From positions 23,224,908 to 23,288,907 of the forward strand of contig CM046341.1 in assembly GCA_025403435.1 (NCBI GenBank): 64,000 nucleotides of DNA, written 5' to 3'. A program made the translations under genes and the position numbers. The stretch comes from Artocarpus heterophyllus (taxonomy: Eukaryota > Streptophyta > Magnoliopsida > Rosales > Moraceae). How positions within the stretch are numbered: position 1 is the first letter of the stretch; each line of letters opens with the position of its first letter. Below the pieces are notes generated by a model. The model did no database searches. It worked only from the letters and a program-made list of their open reading frames with translations, and was not told the origin of the DNA. Shown here piece after piece: positions 25,081-36,801 of this stretch.

Positions 25081-26336
25081 GGAAAAATTTCATTTTAGTA
25101 CCATGTGTTACATTGAAATATGAATTTAGTACCCTCTATTTTGTAAAATTTCATGCCGGTACCTTGATTTTTGAAAAAATCTTTATTAGTACCTCAGAGC
25201 CCTTTCTTAGGACACAAAAAGATAAAATTCCTCCTTTTTATAGTTGACTAAAATTTTGAGAGTAAAAACCCAAAAACTGGGAAAAAAAAAACTAGAGTTG
25301 CTTTTCTTGTACATCAAGTCCAAAAGTGTAGCATCCATCGTCATCATGAACATGGACAAGCCTACTTTTCTTGTACATTAGAGCTGCTAATTCAACCTGT
25401 AAGAAGCTAAGTCCTTTAATGCACAGTACCTATAACTTTGCCTCTTTTGTACAAGCACGAGCGTTAAAGATCTTAATTATAAGAGCCACACGGTCAAGTA
25501 TAGTTTTGCCCTAAGCTCTATGCCATTAAGGGGAAAAGTAATACTTAAAAAAAAATAAACAAATAAATGTCCCACCAAATGGAGGAGAAAATTTGAGAAA
25601 AGCCAGAGGCTTGCCTCCAAATTCCTTTGCCACTATAGAAGTCATTGGAGAAGTCCCGAAATTAAAAAACTAAAAAAAAAGGATTGCCTTTGATTCTAGA
25701 CGATTTAGTTAGATTTTAACGTTTTCCATCCTCCTCGTCACCCCAACATCAGCCTAGCCCCTCTCCGTCATGCAGCCCCCACCCTTGTCATCCCATTACA
25801 CATACCCACCATCCCTAGCAGCATCGCACACCCCTCCCCGTTGATAGCCCCCACCACTTCATGCCACCCTCTACCGCCACCTAGTCAAGAGAGAGAGACT
25901 GAGAAGAGGCTGACAAAGAGAGAGAGCAGGAAATAGAAAGAGAAGATGAAATTAGAAGAGAGAGATCAAGATTTCGATCAAGAAAGAGAGGGAGATCTAG
26001 ATCTAGATATAAAAGAGATCGAGAAAGAGAGAGAGAGAAATAAAAAGAGAAGATGAAATTAGAAGAGGGAGAGAGAGATTTAGAGGAAAGTGAGAAAAAA
26101 AGGAATTAGAAAAAAAGATTCAAATCAATTTTTTTTTTCAGTTTTTGGTTTTTTTTACTTAAAATTTCAGTCAACTATAAAAAGAGTAATTTTGTCTTTT
26201 TGTGTCCCAAAAAAGGACTCTAAGGTACTACAAAATTTTTTCTAAAAGATCGAGGTACCAACATAAAATTTTCCAAGATAGAGGGTATCAAATTCATATT
26301 TCGATATAACATAGGATACTAAAATGAAATTTTTCC
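25081..26336. mobile_element. Non-autonomous Mutator-like element with ~210-bp terminal inverted repeats
   Basis: The right LTR of the old element gives the empty site. The ends are ggaaaaatttcattttagta and its reverse complement, and the inverted repeats extend about 210 bp (to about 25290 and from about 26125). Flanking 9-mers ataaaatta and taaaaatta match at 7 of 9 positions, fitting the 9-bp duplication typical of MULEs. The 830-bp interior is unrelated to the LTR: it holds a C-rich segment at 25725-25885 and a GA-rich segment to about 26120 (5' leader-like when read on the minus strand). No transposase is present. Gene capture is possible but not shown. Confidence 0.8.
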
Positions 26337-26887
26337 TAAAAATTACTAAGATTAAGTAAACATTACTAAACATCTATTTATCACAACACTAACTTAAAAC
26401 TTAAAAATGCACTTTAAAATAAAAATAAAATTAATTAAACTTACAATTTAAAATTTATTTTATAAAAATTGATTCTTTAACATGTAAAAACAGTTCTAAA
26501 AATTACCAAAGATAAACTTAAACATAAAACATAATAAAAATACATAATTAGACATATTTTACTAAAAACACATTAAAATACTAAAAACACACAAAAATGC
26601 TTAATTTAAGGATTTGATTATAAATAAAAGTGTAAAAAGAACGATTTCAACCTTATAAACACATGCATTTTTACGTCTTATCAAAATTCCTGCAAACTCA
26701 ACATGTTACTTGTCCTTGGGCAAAAGAAAGACAAAGAAAACATAAAAACACAAAACACATGAGTATTGAGCTAATGTGAATTAGAAACAGGCCTCAAAGA
26801 TTTCATAAATTATATAGCTCAAGGAAAATTCAAAATATAATGAACGTCTAGAATTCCAACCCTAATACTAATTCTATTCTAACTTAG

Positions 26888-28917
26888 TGTTAGACATGTA
26901 TGCCTTAAGGAGTAAAAATGTAAAAAGTTTTTGGAGACATTTTTATCAATAAAGAATTTATTCGTTATTTATATACCAAATCTTGTCCTCTTTACGTTCA
27001 TATTTGTTGAATGTATGTTAAGCAAACAATAGTCTGAGACTGTCGGTCTAAACCTTAAGAATTGAGCATATGATGGACAGATTATACAGAAGACACAACT
27101 CTTAAGGCGATGGTCTAAATCATACGATCTGCAATCGAGGGAATAAAGTTGGGCGCTTTATTCATGTAAAGATTGTTATGTTGTCTATATCCCTTTAGGG
27201 AGATGGTTTGTCTTGACCATCAGAGGTGGACTCCGTGAATAGAAAATTGGCACATTCTCCAAGGTGACGTTGTGTTGGATCAGGACATAAAGTGAATTGA
27301 TTTGGATTAATAATTCTTTCTCAGCAAATTGATTCACTTTAGACACTCGTTTGTGTTGTATCTTAATCCTGAGATGAATAGTGGACTCATTGTCTTGACT
27401 TGTGTCTTTTGATGTACCAAAGGATGACACCCATATCTTAATAGTGGTATGCATGCTGGTACGTTAGAGGCATGACTCTTGATGGCGTAGACTTGTTATT
27501 CATAGATATGGAATCCATAGTTCCTCTTTAGGAGTAATGATATCCTCTTATATGCGTTACCCTATAATTGAAAAACTAGAGTGCTCAACCATTTGGATAC
27601 ATAGGTGTAACCGAATGGTATACTATCTTTGGATGATAAGTTTTCTGATGGTGAGATAATGGAACGTAAGATAAAAATAATCAGGAAGGTAAGATAGAAC
27701 TTGTCCTTAAGCTGATTTTGGACTATCATATGGGGATACGATACACTATGATATGTCATGGAGACTTAGCTATATAAGCTTCGTAATTCTATGTAGTTCG
27801 AGAGTGCAGCTCCAAGCTTTTAGTGGAGTAGCGTTGGAGTTGATAATTATGAAATTTATATCTGGGATATTGGGTTTTGTAATTATCAGGAGCTTGAACC
27901 ATGTAGGTCCATTTGGTCCCCTTTGCTAGCTCACAACATCCTGTAATGACACGGTGTGTTTTTTCAATAATTGGTGATTTATGTCGGATTTATCAGATTG
28001 GTTAAAATTTGGAAGAATTAAATAATTCATGTCTGATTATCGTTTAAATTAATTTTGTAATAAAATTAATTCAAGATAAAGTTGTTGAATTATTGGGATC
28101 GGATAATTCTTGTTTGTTTATCACTTGATTTAATTTTGGATAAATTAGATCAAGATAGACTTGTAGAATTATTGGGAATTGATTTATTTTCTTAGAGATT
28201 ATCTAGATAAAGTTTTTTTGATCAGATAACTTCTCTATTGGGTTATTTGTATTAAAACTGAGACTTTATCTTATAGAATCTCGGGCGAAAAATAAAAGAT
28301 TCATGAAATTTTATCTTTGGCAGTTTGACCTACCGATGGGCGTGTTCGGCCAACCGATGGGACCTGTTTGACCTGTCGATTAGGTGGTTCAGCTTGTCGA
28401 TTAACGAAGGATAAGATCACGTATTTCCACGCAGATCTTATTAGATATTGATCTGAATTTGATTCTGACCTAAGTTTTGAGACTTAATCTGATAAGGATT
28501 GACCCTAGGACCAACCTCTCTAAATAGGGAGTGATTCTCATAGGTTACTTAGATCAATTGAGAGATTAAGAGTGACACTCTGCTAAGTGAGAATCTAAAA
28601 AACTCCTTGAGAGCTTTTGTTTACAAATCATGAACACTTGCTTTGGGTTCTCTCGATTGGTTGGAAGGAGATTCACCGGTGGAAGAGCTGTACGTGTGAG
28701 CCCACACTCACTCCGGTCGTGGATAGAGAATAGCAAAGAAGACCAGTTGGTTGAGGCTCTTTTGGAACATTATTTCTCTTCATAGATTGCGGAGGTTCTT
28801 CAACACACAAAGGTTAGTAAGATCTGGTTAATTTATATATATAGCATGTCAAACTTGTGTTTTAGAAATTACTGTGATATAAAATTTTTAAATCTACTGC
28901 ACACTCTTTTTCCAACA
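26888..28917 (+). repeat. 5' LTR of copia B
   Basis: 2030 bp, TGTTAGACA...TCCAACA. The TATA position reads CTCTAAATAG (about 28517-28526) where the 3' LTR keeps TATAAATAG, so this promoter probably lost its TATA box after insertion. Degenerate GC motifs lie at 28318-28405. Confidence 0.92.
28318..28405 (-). repeat. GC-motif cluster in copia B 5' LTR
   Basis: Copies spaced about 22 bp apart: tttgacctaccgatg, ttcggccaaccgatg, tttgacctgtcgatt and ttcagcttgtcgatt. Several have lost their CpG by C-to-T change. The 3' LTR cluster (36215-36285) keeps ttcggcctgtcgatc. Confidence 0.7.
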
Positions 28918-28919
28918 AT

Positions 28920-28932
28920 TGGTATCAAAGCC
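28920..28932 (+). other. Primer binding site of copia B
   Basis: TGGTATCAAAGCC, two bases after the 5' LTR; it matches the tRNA-iMet site with one G-to-A change. Confidence 0.88.
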
Positions 28933-30597
28933 ATCGTTTTTACATAAATTTACAAGTTTGTGATCATGTTATATGTATAAATTTTGTGATCTTAATATCT
29001 CCTATGCTTGAATTTAATTTTATAGAAAGTTGGCACTCGAAGTTTCTATATATTATATATGTTGTTATGGATTATGTGGTGAATGTTTATTAATTAATTA
29101 TGGTTGATTAAATCGTTATTTAATTAATTATTAATTAATTAATTTATACCGGTTATGGTTCCTTAGAGGTTAGAATGTGTATCTAGGTTTTTCATGTAAT
29201 TAGATGGGGGACTATCATCTCCATCTAGGAAATATTATTTAGTTTTAAATGTAAGAATTTTATAATTAAATAATTATTCAGAGAAGACGGATCTAGAAAA
29301 TTGATGATAATGCTCCTAGGTATTTCCTGATTCTCTAATTTTATGTTTTTAAATTGTTGATAATAAAATTGATGAATTGCATTAAAAATTATATTTTCTA
29401 GAATGGAGATTTCTGCTCGGTCGGCATGCTGAACCTCACAGTTTGACAAGCCGAGGGTCGCAGATCGACAGGTCAGACTTGTAGTTTGATAGGCTGTCAA
29501 TAGGGCAAAAATCAGGTGGCTCTGGCGGCAAGCCAAACTTTAATGGGTCGGCAGGCCTATCCTCTTGATCGACAAGCCGATGGAGCATGACCAGCAGGCT
29601 GATCACCCAGATCGGCCTGCCAACCGAGAGCCGAAAAAAATTCCAAAAAAGGTGTAGTTTTTCTGATGCAGTTTTAATTTTGTTTTTGGGACAACTCTGA
29701 GAAACAATAAATTTGAATATGACTGAAAATTTGAAGTGTTCAATTCATACAAGATTGAAGACTTGAAGATGAAATTACATGAAGAAGGATACAGCTTGAG
29801 GATTCGAGGATGAAAAATCGATAATATATCTCGATTATTCTCTTGTAATCTTAGTTTTCTATTCTCTAGGGTGGAGCCACAATATTACAGTTATATATTA
29901 TTTTGCTTGTAGCTTTGCTTGATTGCTTTGCTTGTCTGCATTATAATATGATTTGCTATGTATATTGATAACATGTCATATAGAATAGGAAGTGCCGTTC
30001 ATATTAAAAATTGTTCATGCATATTCTTAAAATAAAACCTTGATTTCAAAAAGATTGAGTGGGAGAAGGTTTTCGAAGAGAGAACCTAAGGCCTCCATCG
30101 TTAGTCCATAGGCAGAACATGGTGGTCCCGACCCCTACGTAGGGATTTCTATCATGTACTAGATTGGATCTCTGAGAGAATAAGATATTTTAGCTTGATT
30201 TATCGTTGCACACCCTTATATGGTGATTATAAATCATGGATAAAATATTAGAACGATAGTTATACACTCACATTAATTTTATTATTAACCTCCCCTAGGA
30301 GCTCTGTTAATAAAATTAATGGGCAAAGAAACGATTATTAATATATGCTGGATCATATGGGTCCTGGATGGCATATATTAATCAGGAGGGGATTCGTGTT
30401 CCTGATTGAATTTGGCATGACACTCCTAGGAGCTTGTTGAATTCTGAGTTGGGAATTATCGTTGTAAGGTTGTGATATTTTCAAGGTTTTGACACATAAA
30501 CACATTTGTATGATTTTTACATGATTGTGTTATCTTAATAAATTATTATTATATGTTTGCTTATATTTGGTATATGATTCTTTATTGTAGATTACAA
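28933..30597 (+). other. Untranslated leader of copia B with GC-motif cluster
   Basis: Homologous to 6846-8510 of copia A. At 29413-29632 there are about ten imperfect motif copies (tcggcatgctgaac, tcggcaggcctatc, tcgacaagccgat, tcggcctgccaac). There is no long open frame. Confidence 0.78.
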
Positions 30598-31426
30598 ATG
30601 TCTAAAAACGCTTTATCATCGATACTTGACAAAAACCTATTAACTGGTGCGAACTATAATGATTGTAAATGGAACCCGGATATCGTCCTGTCCTTTGAGA
30701 AACTGAAATATGTACTGACAACCCCTTGTTCTCCTAAGCCTACGGGAGACTCAAGTAATAAGCAATTTCAAGCGTATGATCGCTGGAAAGATGCTAATGA
30801 TTAGGACCGCTGCTATGTTATGGCTAGCATGAATAACGTGCTGTAGGCTCAACATCAAGATTATGCGACTGTGAAACAGATCTTGGATAATCTTGAGGAT
30901 ATGTTTAGAGGTCAGGCCATAACAAAGCGGCAAGGGGCACTTTGGAAACTTCTAAACTGTAAACAGAGGCCGGGGACATCTGTAAAGGAGCACATGATGT
31001 TGGTCATGGGTTACCTCGCTGAGGCTCAAACCAATGGAGCCGACATCGATGCTGAAACTCAGATGACTATGGTCTTTGAGACTTTGTCTAAGGAATTTAT
31101 TCCGTTTAGAGCTACTTTTAATTTAAGCAATAGATAGGATATGACCTTGACGAAATTGATGAAACAGTTACAGGAGTTCAAACTGCTGATCAGGGAGTCT
31201 CCTGCGTGTAGTGAGACCAACATGGTAGCTGCTTCTAGTTCTAATCCTAACTCTAGAAATGGAAAGAAGCAATGGGCCAAAAACAGGAAGTCTTCTATTC
31301 CTCTACCACCAAAAGCAAGAAGAAGAAGAAAAAGAACCCAAAGAAGCTTAAGTGTTTCTTCTATGGAAAGGTCAGACATATCAAGAAGCATTGCAAGGAC
31401 TTCCTTTCTAAAGGAGGTAGGTGTAA
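30598..31426 (+). pseudogene. Copia B gag pseudogene
   Basis: Starts MSKNALS at 30598, in one frame with the UBN2-type gag core (LEDMF.GQ, GALWKLL..KQ, VKEHMMLVMGYLAEAQ). Three TAG codons interrupt it (30802, 30844, 31135); the first two align with glutamine codons, so CAG-to-TAG. A one-base frameshift near 31290 moves to the frame with the lysine-rich stretch and the zinc knuckle at 31353-31394. The knuckle reads C-F-F-Y-G-K-V-R-H-I-K-K-H-C, with the second cysteine changed to tyrosine and the glycine before histidine changed to arginine. It would have bound element RNA in the particle. Confidence 0.9.
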
Positions 31427-34400
31427 TCTTCTATATTTAAAAACTTATTTGGTTGAGGAATCCAGTGATATCTAGGTCATAGATTCTGATGCAACTAATC
31501 ATGTTTGTGTTTCTCTGTAGGGGTTCAAAGAAACAAGAAGTCTGCTATATGAAGATTTCACGCTTCGGATGGGCGATGGATCCTTGGTCTCAGCGAAAGC
31601 AGTGGGAGACGTCCATCTTTATTTTGATAACTATAGGAATTTTTTTTTTTTGCAAGATTGTTTTTATGTTCCTAAATTTAAAAGGAATTTAATTTCTGTA
31701 GCTTGTTTATTTAAAGACTCCTACTTGGTTTCTTTTAATGATAAAGTGGTGATTCGTAAAAACAAATCTTTTATCTGTTCTGGATGGATGCAAAATAATC
31801 TACATTTTATCAAACTTAAGATGGACTTATTGCGTAATGCTGAGATGAATGATAATAACTCTAAAAGACTTAAAACTTCTCACTCTAATAAGACTTATCT
31901 TTGGCATTTGCACCTTGGTCATATAAACCTGAATAGGATTCAAAGGTTGGTAAGGGATGGATGTTTAAGTCACTTAAAGGTGGAATCTATATCTCAATGT
32001 GAATCTTGTTTGGAGGGTAAAATGACCAAAAGACCATTCGGGTCTAAGGGTACTAGGGTCGAAGGGGTTCTAGAACTTGTGCATAGTGATGTTTGCAGAC
32101 TGATGAACATTCGGGCATGAGGAGGGTATGAGTACTTCGTTACTCTTATTGACGATTACTCAAGATATGGGTATGTATACCTGATGCACCACAAAAGCGA
32201 AACTTTTGACAAGTTCAGGTAGTTTCGAGCTGAAGTGGAAAAGCAATTGGGTATACCCATAAAGGCACTTCGATCGGATCGAGGTGGGGAATACCTTTCT
32301 GATGAGTTCTTGGAACACTTGTTAGAGAATGAGATTTTATCCCATTTGACTATGCCGGGCACTCTGTAGCAGAATGGCGTAGCGAAGAGAAGAAATAGGA
32401 CTTTGTTGGACATGATTAGGTCCATGATGAGTTATTCATCATTGCCTTTATCCTTTTGGGGATATGCACTGCAAACCTCATGTTATGTTTTGAACAATGT
32501 GCCTCGGTCCCTAAAACTCCTCACGAGTTATGGACGAGTAGGAAGACATCCTTAAACCATATTCACATATGGGGATGTTCGGCTCATGTCTTGTTTAAGG
32601 ATCCGAACAAGTTGGAAGCACGTTCGGAAGTTTGTGTGTTTATAGGATATCCAAAAGGGACTAAAGGGGCTATTTTTATAACCCAAAGGAAAATAAAGTC
32701 GTGGTTTTAACTAATGCAACTTTCCTTGAGAAGAGTTACATGAACGACTTTAAAAGTCGAAGCAAAGTAGTGCTTGAGGAGTTAAGGAGTAATCTGATCA
32801 CTCCGGAGGTTCTGAATGAAACCGTTCCAATCAGTGTAGAAAAACCAAACACACCTGAACAACAACCTCAGGGGCTTCGGCGTAGTAGGAGGCTTGGGCG
32901 TCAACCTGAGAGGTATACGTTCAATGGGGAGGTCTTCTTGACTGAACCAAATAAACATGACAGAGATCCTTATACTTACGCAGAAGCTATGGAGGATGTT
33001 GATTCAAAACTCTGGACAGAGGCCATGAACACAGAGATGAAGTCTATAGAAACTAATCAGGTCTGGAAGCTTATGGATCTCCCCAAAGGGGTAAAACCCA
33101 GAGGGTGTAAGTGGATCTACAAGAGGAAAAGAGGAGTGGATGGAAAGGTCGAGACGGTTAAGGCTAGACTGGTAGCTAAGGGTTATATGCAAAAGGAAGG
33201 AATCGATTATGAGGAAACCTTTTCGCCTGTAGCCATGCTCAAGTCCATCCGGAATCCCTTGTCCATAGCTACCACTCTCAACTACGAGATTTGGCAGATG
33301 GATGTCAAGACGGCTTTTTTAAATGGCTATCTTGATGAGTCCATTTATATGGAACAACTAGACGGGTTCAAGGTCACAGGTCAAGAGCGTTAGGTTTGCA
33401 AGCTACTGAAGTCAATTTTTGGACTTAAACAGGCTTCTCGTTCTTGGAACATAAGATTTGATTAGGTGATCAAGACTTATGGGTTCTCACAAAATGTGGA
33501 TGAACCATGTGTTTACAAACACATTAAGGATGGGAAGATGGTTTTTCTATTGCTCTATGTAGATGACATTCTACTAATTGGCAATGACGTTGGGGCGTTG
33601 TCATCGATCAAATTATGGTTGACCAAGTAGTTTGACATGAAGGACTTGGGTGAGGCTAATTTTATTCTCGGTATCCAGATCTTTCGGGATAGGAAGACCA
33701 AAATGATAGCTTTGTCTCAGGCCAGCTATATAGATAAAATTCTTAAGATGTTTGCAATACAGGATTCCAAGAAAGGTGGGAAACCATCTAGGTCTGGAAT
33801 TACTCTTTCTAAGAAAGACTCTCCAAAGTCTTATGAAGAAAGAGAATACATGAAGAAGGTGCCTTATGCTTCGGCAGTGGGTAGTCTCATGTATGCCATG
33901 CTTTACACACGACCAGATATTAGCTATACGATCGGGATTATAAGTCGATTTTAGGTGGATCTAGGACCGAACCATTGGGTTGCGGTAAAGCATATTTTCA
34001 AGTACCTGAGAAGGACTCGAGGGTATATGCTTGTATATTCGGGTGAGGACCTGACTCCTCTAGGATATACTGATTCAGATTTTTAATCCTGTCTGGATTC
34101 TAGAAAATTGACTTCGGGTTTTGTGTTTACTCTGGGTGGCGATATCATTAGTTGGAGAAGTGCTAAGCAAGATTGCACTTCAGATTCAACAATGGAGGCC
34201 GAGTATGTGGAAGCTAGTGATGCTTCGAAAGAAGCAGTGTGGCTCCGCAAGTTCCTTGGGGATCTTAAGGTTGTTCCTGGTATGGATAAAGCAGTGTCAC
34301 TGTACTGTGATAATAGTGCAGTGGTAGTTAATGCTAAGGAACCAAGATTTCACAAGAAGAGCAAACATATTGATCGAAAGTATCATGTGATAAAGGACTT

Positions 34401-34545
34401 CATTGAGGGCGGGCATGTCATGGTGTACAAGATCGCGTCAAAGGATAATTTAGCTGATCCATTTACGAAGACACTTACTGGGAGAGTCTTCGAGAGGCAT
34501 GTGGAAGCTATAAGGATGCGAGATTTGTCATATTTACTCACTTAG
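31427..34545 (+). pseudogene. Copia B pol pseudogene: PR, integrase, RT, RNase H
   Basis: Protease site D-S-D where D-S-G is expected (near 31487). GAG-pre-integrase/HHCC finger (WHLHLGHI...CESCLEGK) intact. Integrase core: LVHSDVC, then a TGA, IDDYSRYGY, RSDRGGEY, but the catalytic glutamate is lysine (NGVAKRRN, GAG to AAG, near 32385). Frameshift near 32675 after YPKGTKG. RT: W.EAM..E, GCKWIYKRK, KARLVAKGY, QMDVKTAFLNG, and YVDD intact at 33556-33567. RNase H: GYTDSD, TSGFVFTLG, STMEAEY, YCDNS, KHID.KYH. There are at least eight stops, including 31474, 32118, 32219, 32366, 33391, 33628 and 33952. The last stop at 34543 ends ...RDLSYLLT. Dead in protease, integrase and reading frame. Confidence 0.92.
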
Positions 34546-34946
34546 TTTAAGTGAGAGATTGTTAGACATGTATGCCCTAAGGACTAAAAATGTAATAAGT
34601 TTTTGGAGACATTTTTATCAATAAAGAATTTATTCGTTATTTATATATCAAATCTTGTCCTCTTTACGTTCATATTTGTTGAATGTATGTTAAGCAAACA
34701 ATGGTCTGAGACTGTGGTTCGAAAGGCATGTGGAAGCTATAAGGATGCGAGATTTGTCATATTTACTCACTTAGTGCAAGTGAGAGATTGTTAGACATGT
34801 ATGCCCTAAGGACTAAAAATGTAATAAGTTTTTGGAGACATTTTTAACAATAAAGAATTTATTCGTTATTTATATACCAAATCATGTTCTCTTTACGTTC
34901 ATATTTGTTGAATGTATGTTAAGCAAACAATGGTCTGAGACTGTTG
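34489..34946 (+). repeat. 229-bp tandem duplication across the polypurine tract and 3' LTR start
   Basis: 34489-34717 and 34718-34946 are near-identical and adjacent. The unit holds the last pol codons, the purine tract aagtgagagat and the first ~158 bp of the 3' LTR, so TGTTAGACATG occurs at both 34560 and 34789. The junction shares the short microhomology TTCGA. Confidence 0.92.
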
Positions 34947-36796
34947 GTCAAAACCTTAAGAATTGGGCATATGATGGACGAATTATATGGAAGACACGAT
35001 TCTTAAGGTGATGGTCTAAATCATAGGATCCGCAATCGAGAGAATAAAGTTGGGCGCATTATTCATGCAAAGATTGTTATATTGTCTATATCCCTTTAGG
35101 GAGATGGTTTGTCTTGACCATCGGAGGTGGACTCCGTGAATAGAAAATTGGCACGTTGTCATAGGTGACGATGTGTTGGATCGGGACATAAAGTGAATTG
35201 ATTTGGATTAATAATTTTGTCTTGGCAAATCGATTCACTTTAGATAATCATTTGTGTTGTATCTTAATCCTGAGATGAATAGTGGGCCCGTTGTCTTGAC
35301 TTGTGTCTTTTGATGTATCAAAGGGTGACACCCATATCTTAATAGTGGTATGCATGCTGATACGTTGGAGGCATGACTCTTGATGGCGTAGACTTGTTAT
35401 TCATAGATATGGAATCCATAGCTCCTCTTTAGGAGTAATGATATCCTCTTATATGCGTTACCCTGTAATTGAAAAACTGCAACGCTCAACCATTTAGATA
35501 CATAGGTGTAACTGAATGGTATACTACCTTTGGATGGTAAGTTTTCTAATGGTGAGATAATGGAATGTAAGATAAAAATAATCAGGAAGGTAGGACAAAA
35601 CTTGTCCTTAAGCCGATTATGGACTATCATATGGGGATACGATACACTATGATATGTCATAGAGACTTAGCTATATAACCTTCATAATTCTATGTAGTTC
35701 GAGAGTGCAGCTCCAAGCTTTTAGTGGAGTAGCATTGGAGTTGATAATTATGAAATATATATATGGGATATTGAGTTTTGTAATTATCGGGAGCTTAAAC
35801 CATGTAGGTCCATTTGGTCCCCTTTGCTAGCTCACAAGATCCTGTAACAACACGGCATGTTTTTCCAATAATTGGTGACTTATGTCAGATTTATCAGATT
35901 GGTTAAAATTTGAAAGAATTAAATAATTCATGTCTGATTATCGTTTGAATTAATTTTGTAATAAAATTAATTCAAGATAAAGTTGTTGAATTATTGGGAT
36001 CGGATAATTCTTGTTTGTTTATCGTTTGATTTAATTTTGGATAAGTTAGATTAGGATAAACTTGTAGAATTACTGGGAATTGATTTATTTTCTTAGAGAT
36101 TATCTAGATAAAGTTGTTTTGATCAGATAACTTCTTTATTGGGTTATTTGAATTAAAACTGAGACTTTATCCTATAGAATCTCGGGTGAAAAATAAAAGA
36201 TTTGCGAAATTTTATATTCGACAGTTCGGCCTACTGATGGACATGTTCGGCCTACCGATGGGACCTGTTCGGCCTGTCGATCATTGAAGGATAAGATCAC
36301 GCATTTCCACGCAGATCTTATCAGATATTGATCCGAATTTGATTCTGATCCGAGTTTTGAGACTTAATCTAATAAGGACTGACCCTAGGACCAACCTCTA
36401 TAAATAGGGAGTGATTCTCACACGTTACTTAGATCAATTGAGAGATTGAGAGTGATACTCTGCTAAGTGAGAATCTGAAAAACTCCCTGAGAGCTTTTGT
36501 TCACAAATCAAGAACACTTGATTTGGGTTCTCTCAATTGGTTGGAAGGAGAGTCATAGGTGGAAGAGCTGTACGTGTGAGCCCACACTCACTCCGGTCGT
36601 GGATAGAGAATAGAAAAGAAGACCAGTTAGTTGAGGCTCTTCTGGAATGTTATTTCTCTTCACAGATTGTGGAGGTTCTTCGGCACACAAAGGTTAGTAA
36701 GATCTGGTTAATTTATACATATAGCATGTCAAACTTGTGTTTTGAAAATTACTCTGATATAAAATTAAAATTTCGCTGCACACTCTTTTTCCAACA
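34789..36796 (+). repeat. 3' LTR of copia B
   Basis: 2008 bp from the second TGTTAGACATG (or 2237 bp from the first at 34560). TATAAATAG at 36399-36407; GC motifs at 36215-36285. It ends CCAACA next to the CTTAG target duplication. Confidence 0.92.
36399..36407 (+). promoter_or_regulatory. LTR TATA box (copia B 3' LTR)
   Basis: TATAAATAG in 'accaacctctataaataggg', aligned with 6419-6427. As a 3' LTR it could drive outward transcription into 36800 and beyond, antisense to the minus-strand host element. Confidence 0.75.
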
Positions 36797-36801
36797 CTTA
36801 G

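Larger units (their letters stand above)
4299..26683 (-). repeat. Left LTR (3' LTR) of the old gypsy-type element, interrupted
   Basis: The real LTR is 4299-4797, then 23972-25080, then 26346-26683. The gaps are copia A and a MULE-like element. It aligns block by block with the right LTR, for example 4299-4400 with 44840-44940, 24660-24870 with 49440-49650, and 26346-26683 with 49850-50183. The two LTRs differ by many substitutions and small indels, so the element is old. Confidence 0.88.
26888..36796 (+). mobile_element. Ty1/copia element B, structurally complete
   Basis: It starts TGTTAGACATG and ends CCAACA, with a perfect CTTAG target duplication (26883-26887 and 36797-36801). It is inserted just inside the left LTR of the old minus-strand element. 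It has two LTRs, primer site, leader, gag, PR, integrase, RT, RNase H and a purine tract. Same family as copia A and the solo LTR at 2294. The LTRs are closer to each other than those of copia A, so it is younger. All domains are present, but stops and frameshifts make it non-autonomous. Confidence 0.94.

Noticed and set aside
34560..34799. A second, nested copia insertion beginning at 34789
   Set aside because: The repeated LTR start is part of an exact 229-bp tandem duplication that also contains the pol end; there is no separate element or target duplication.
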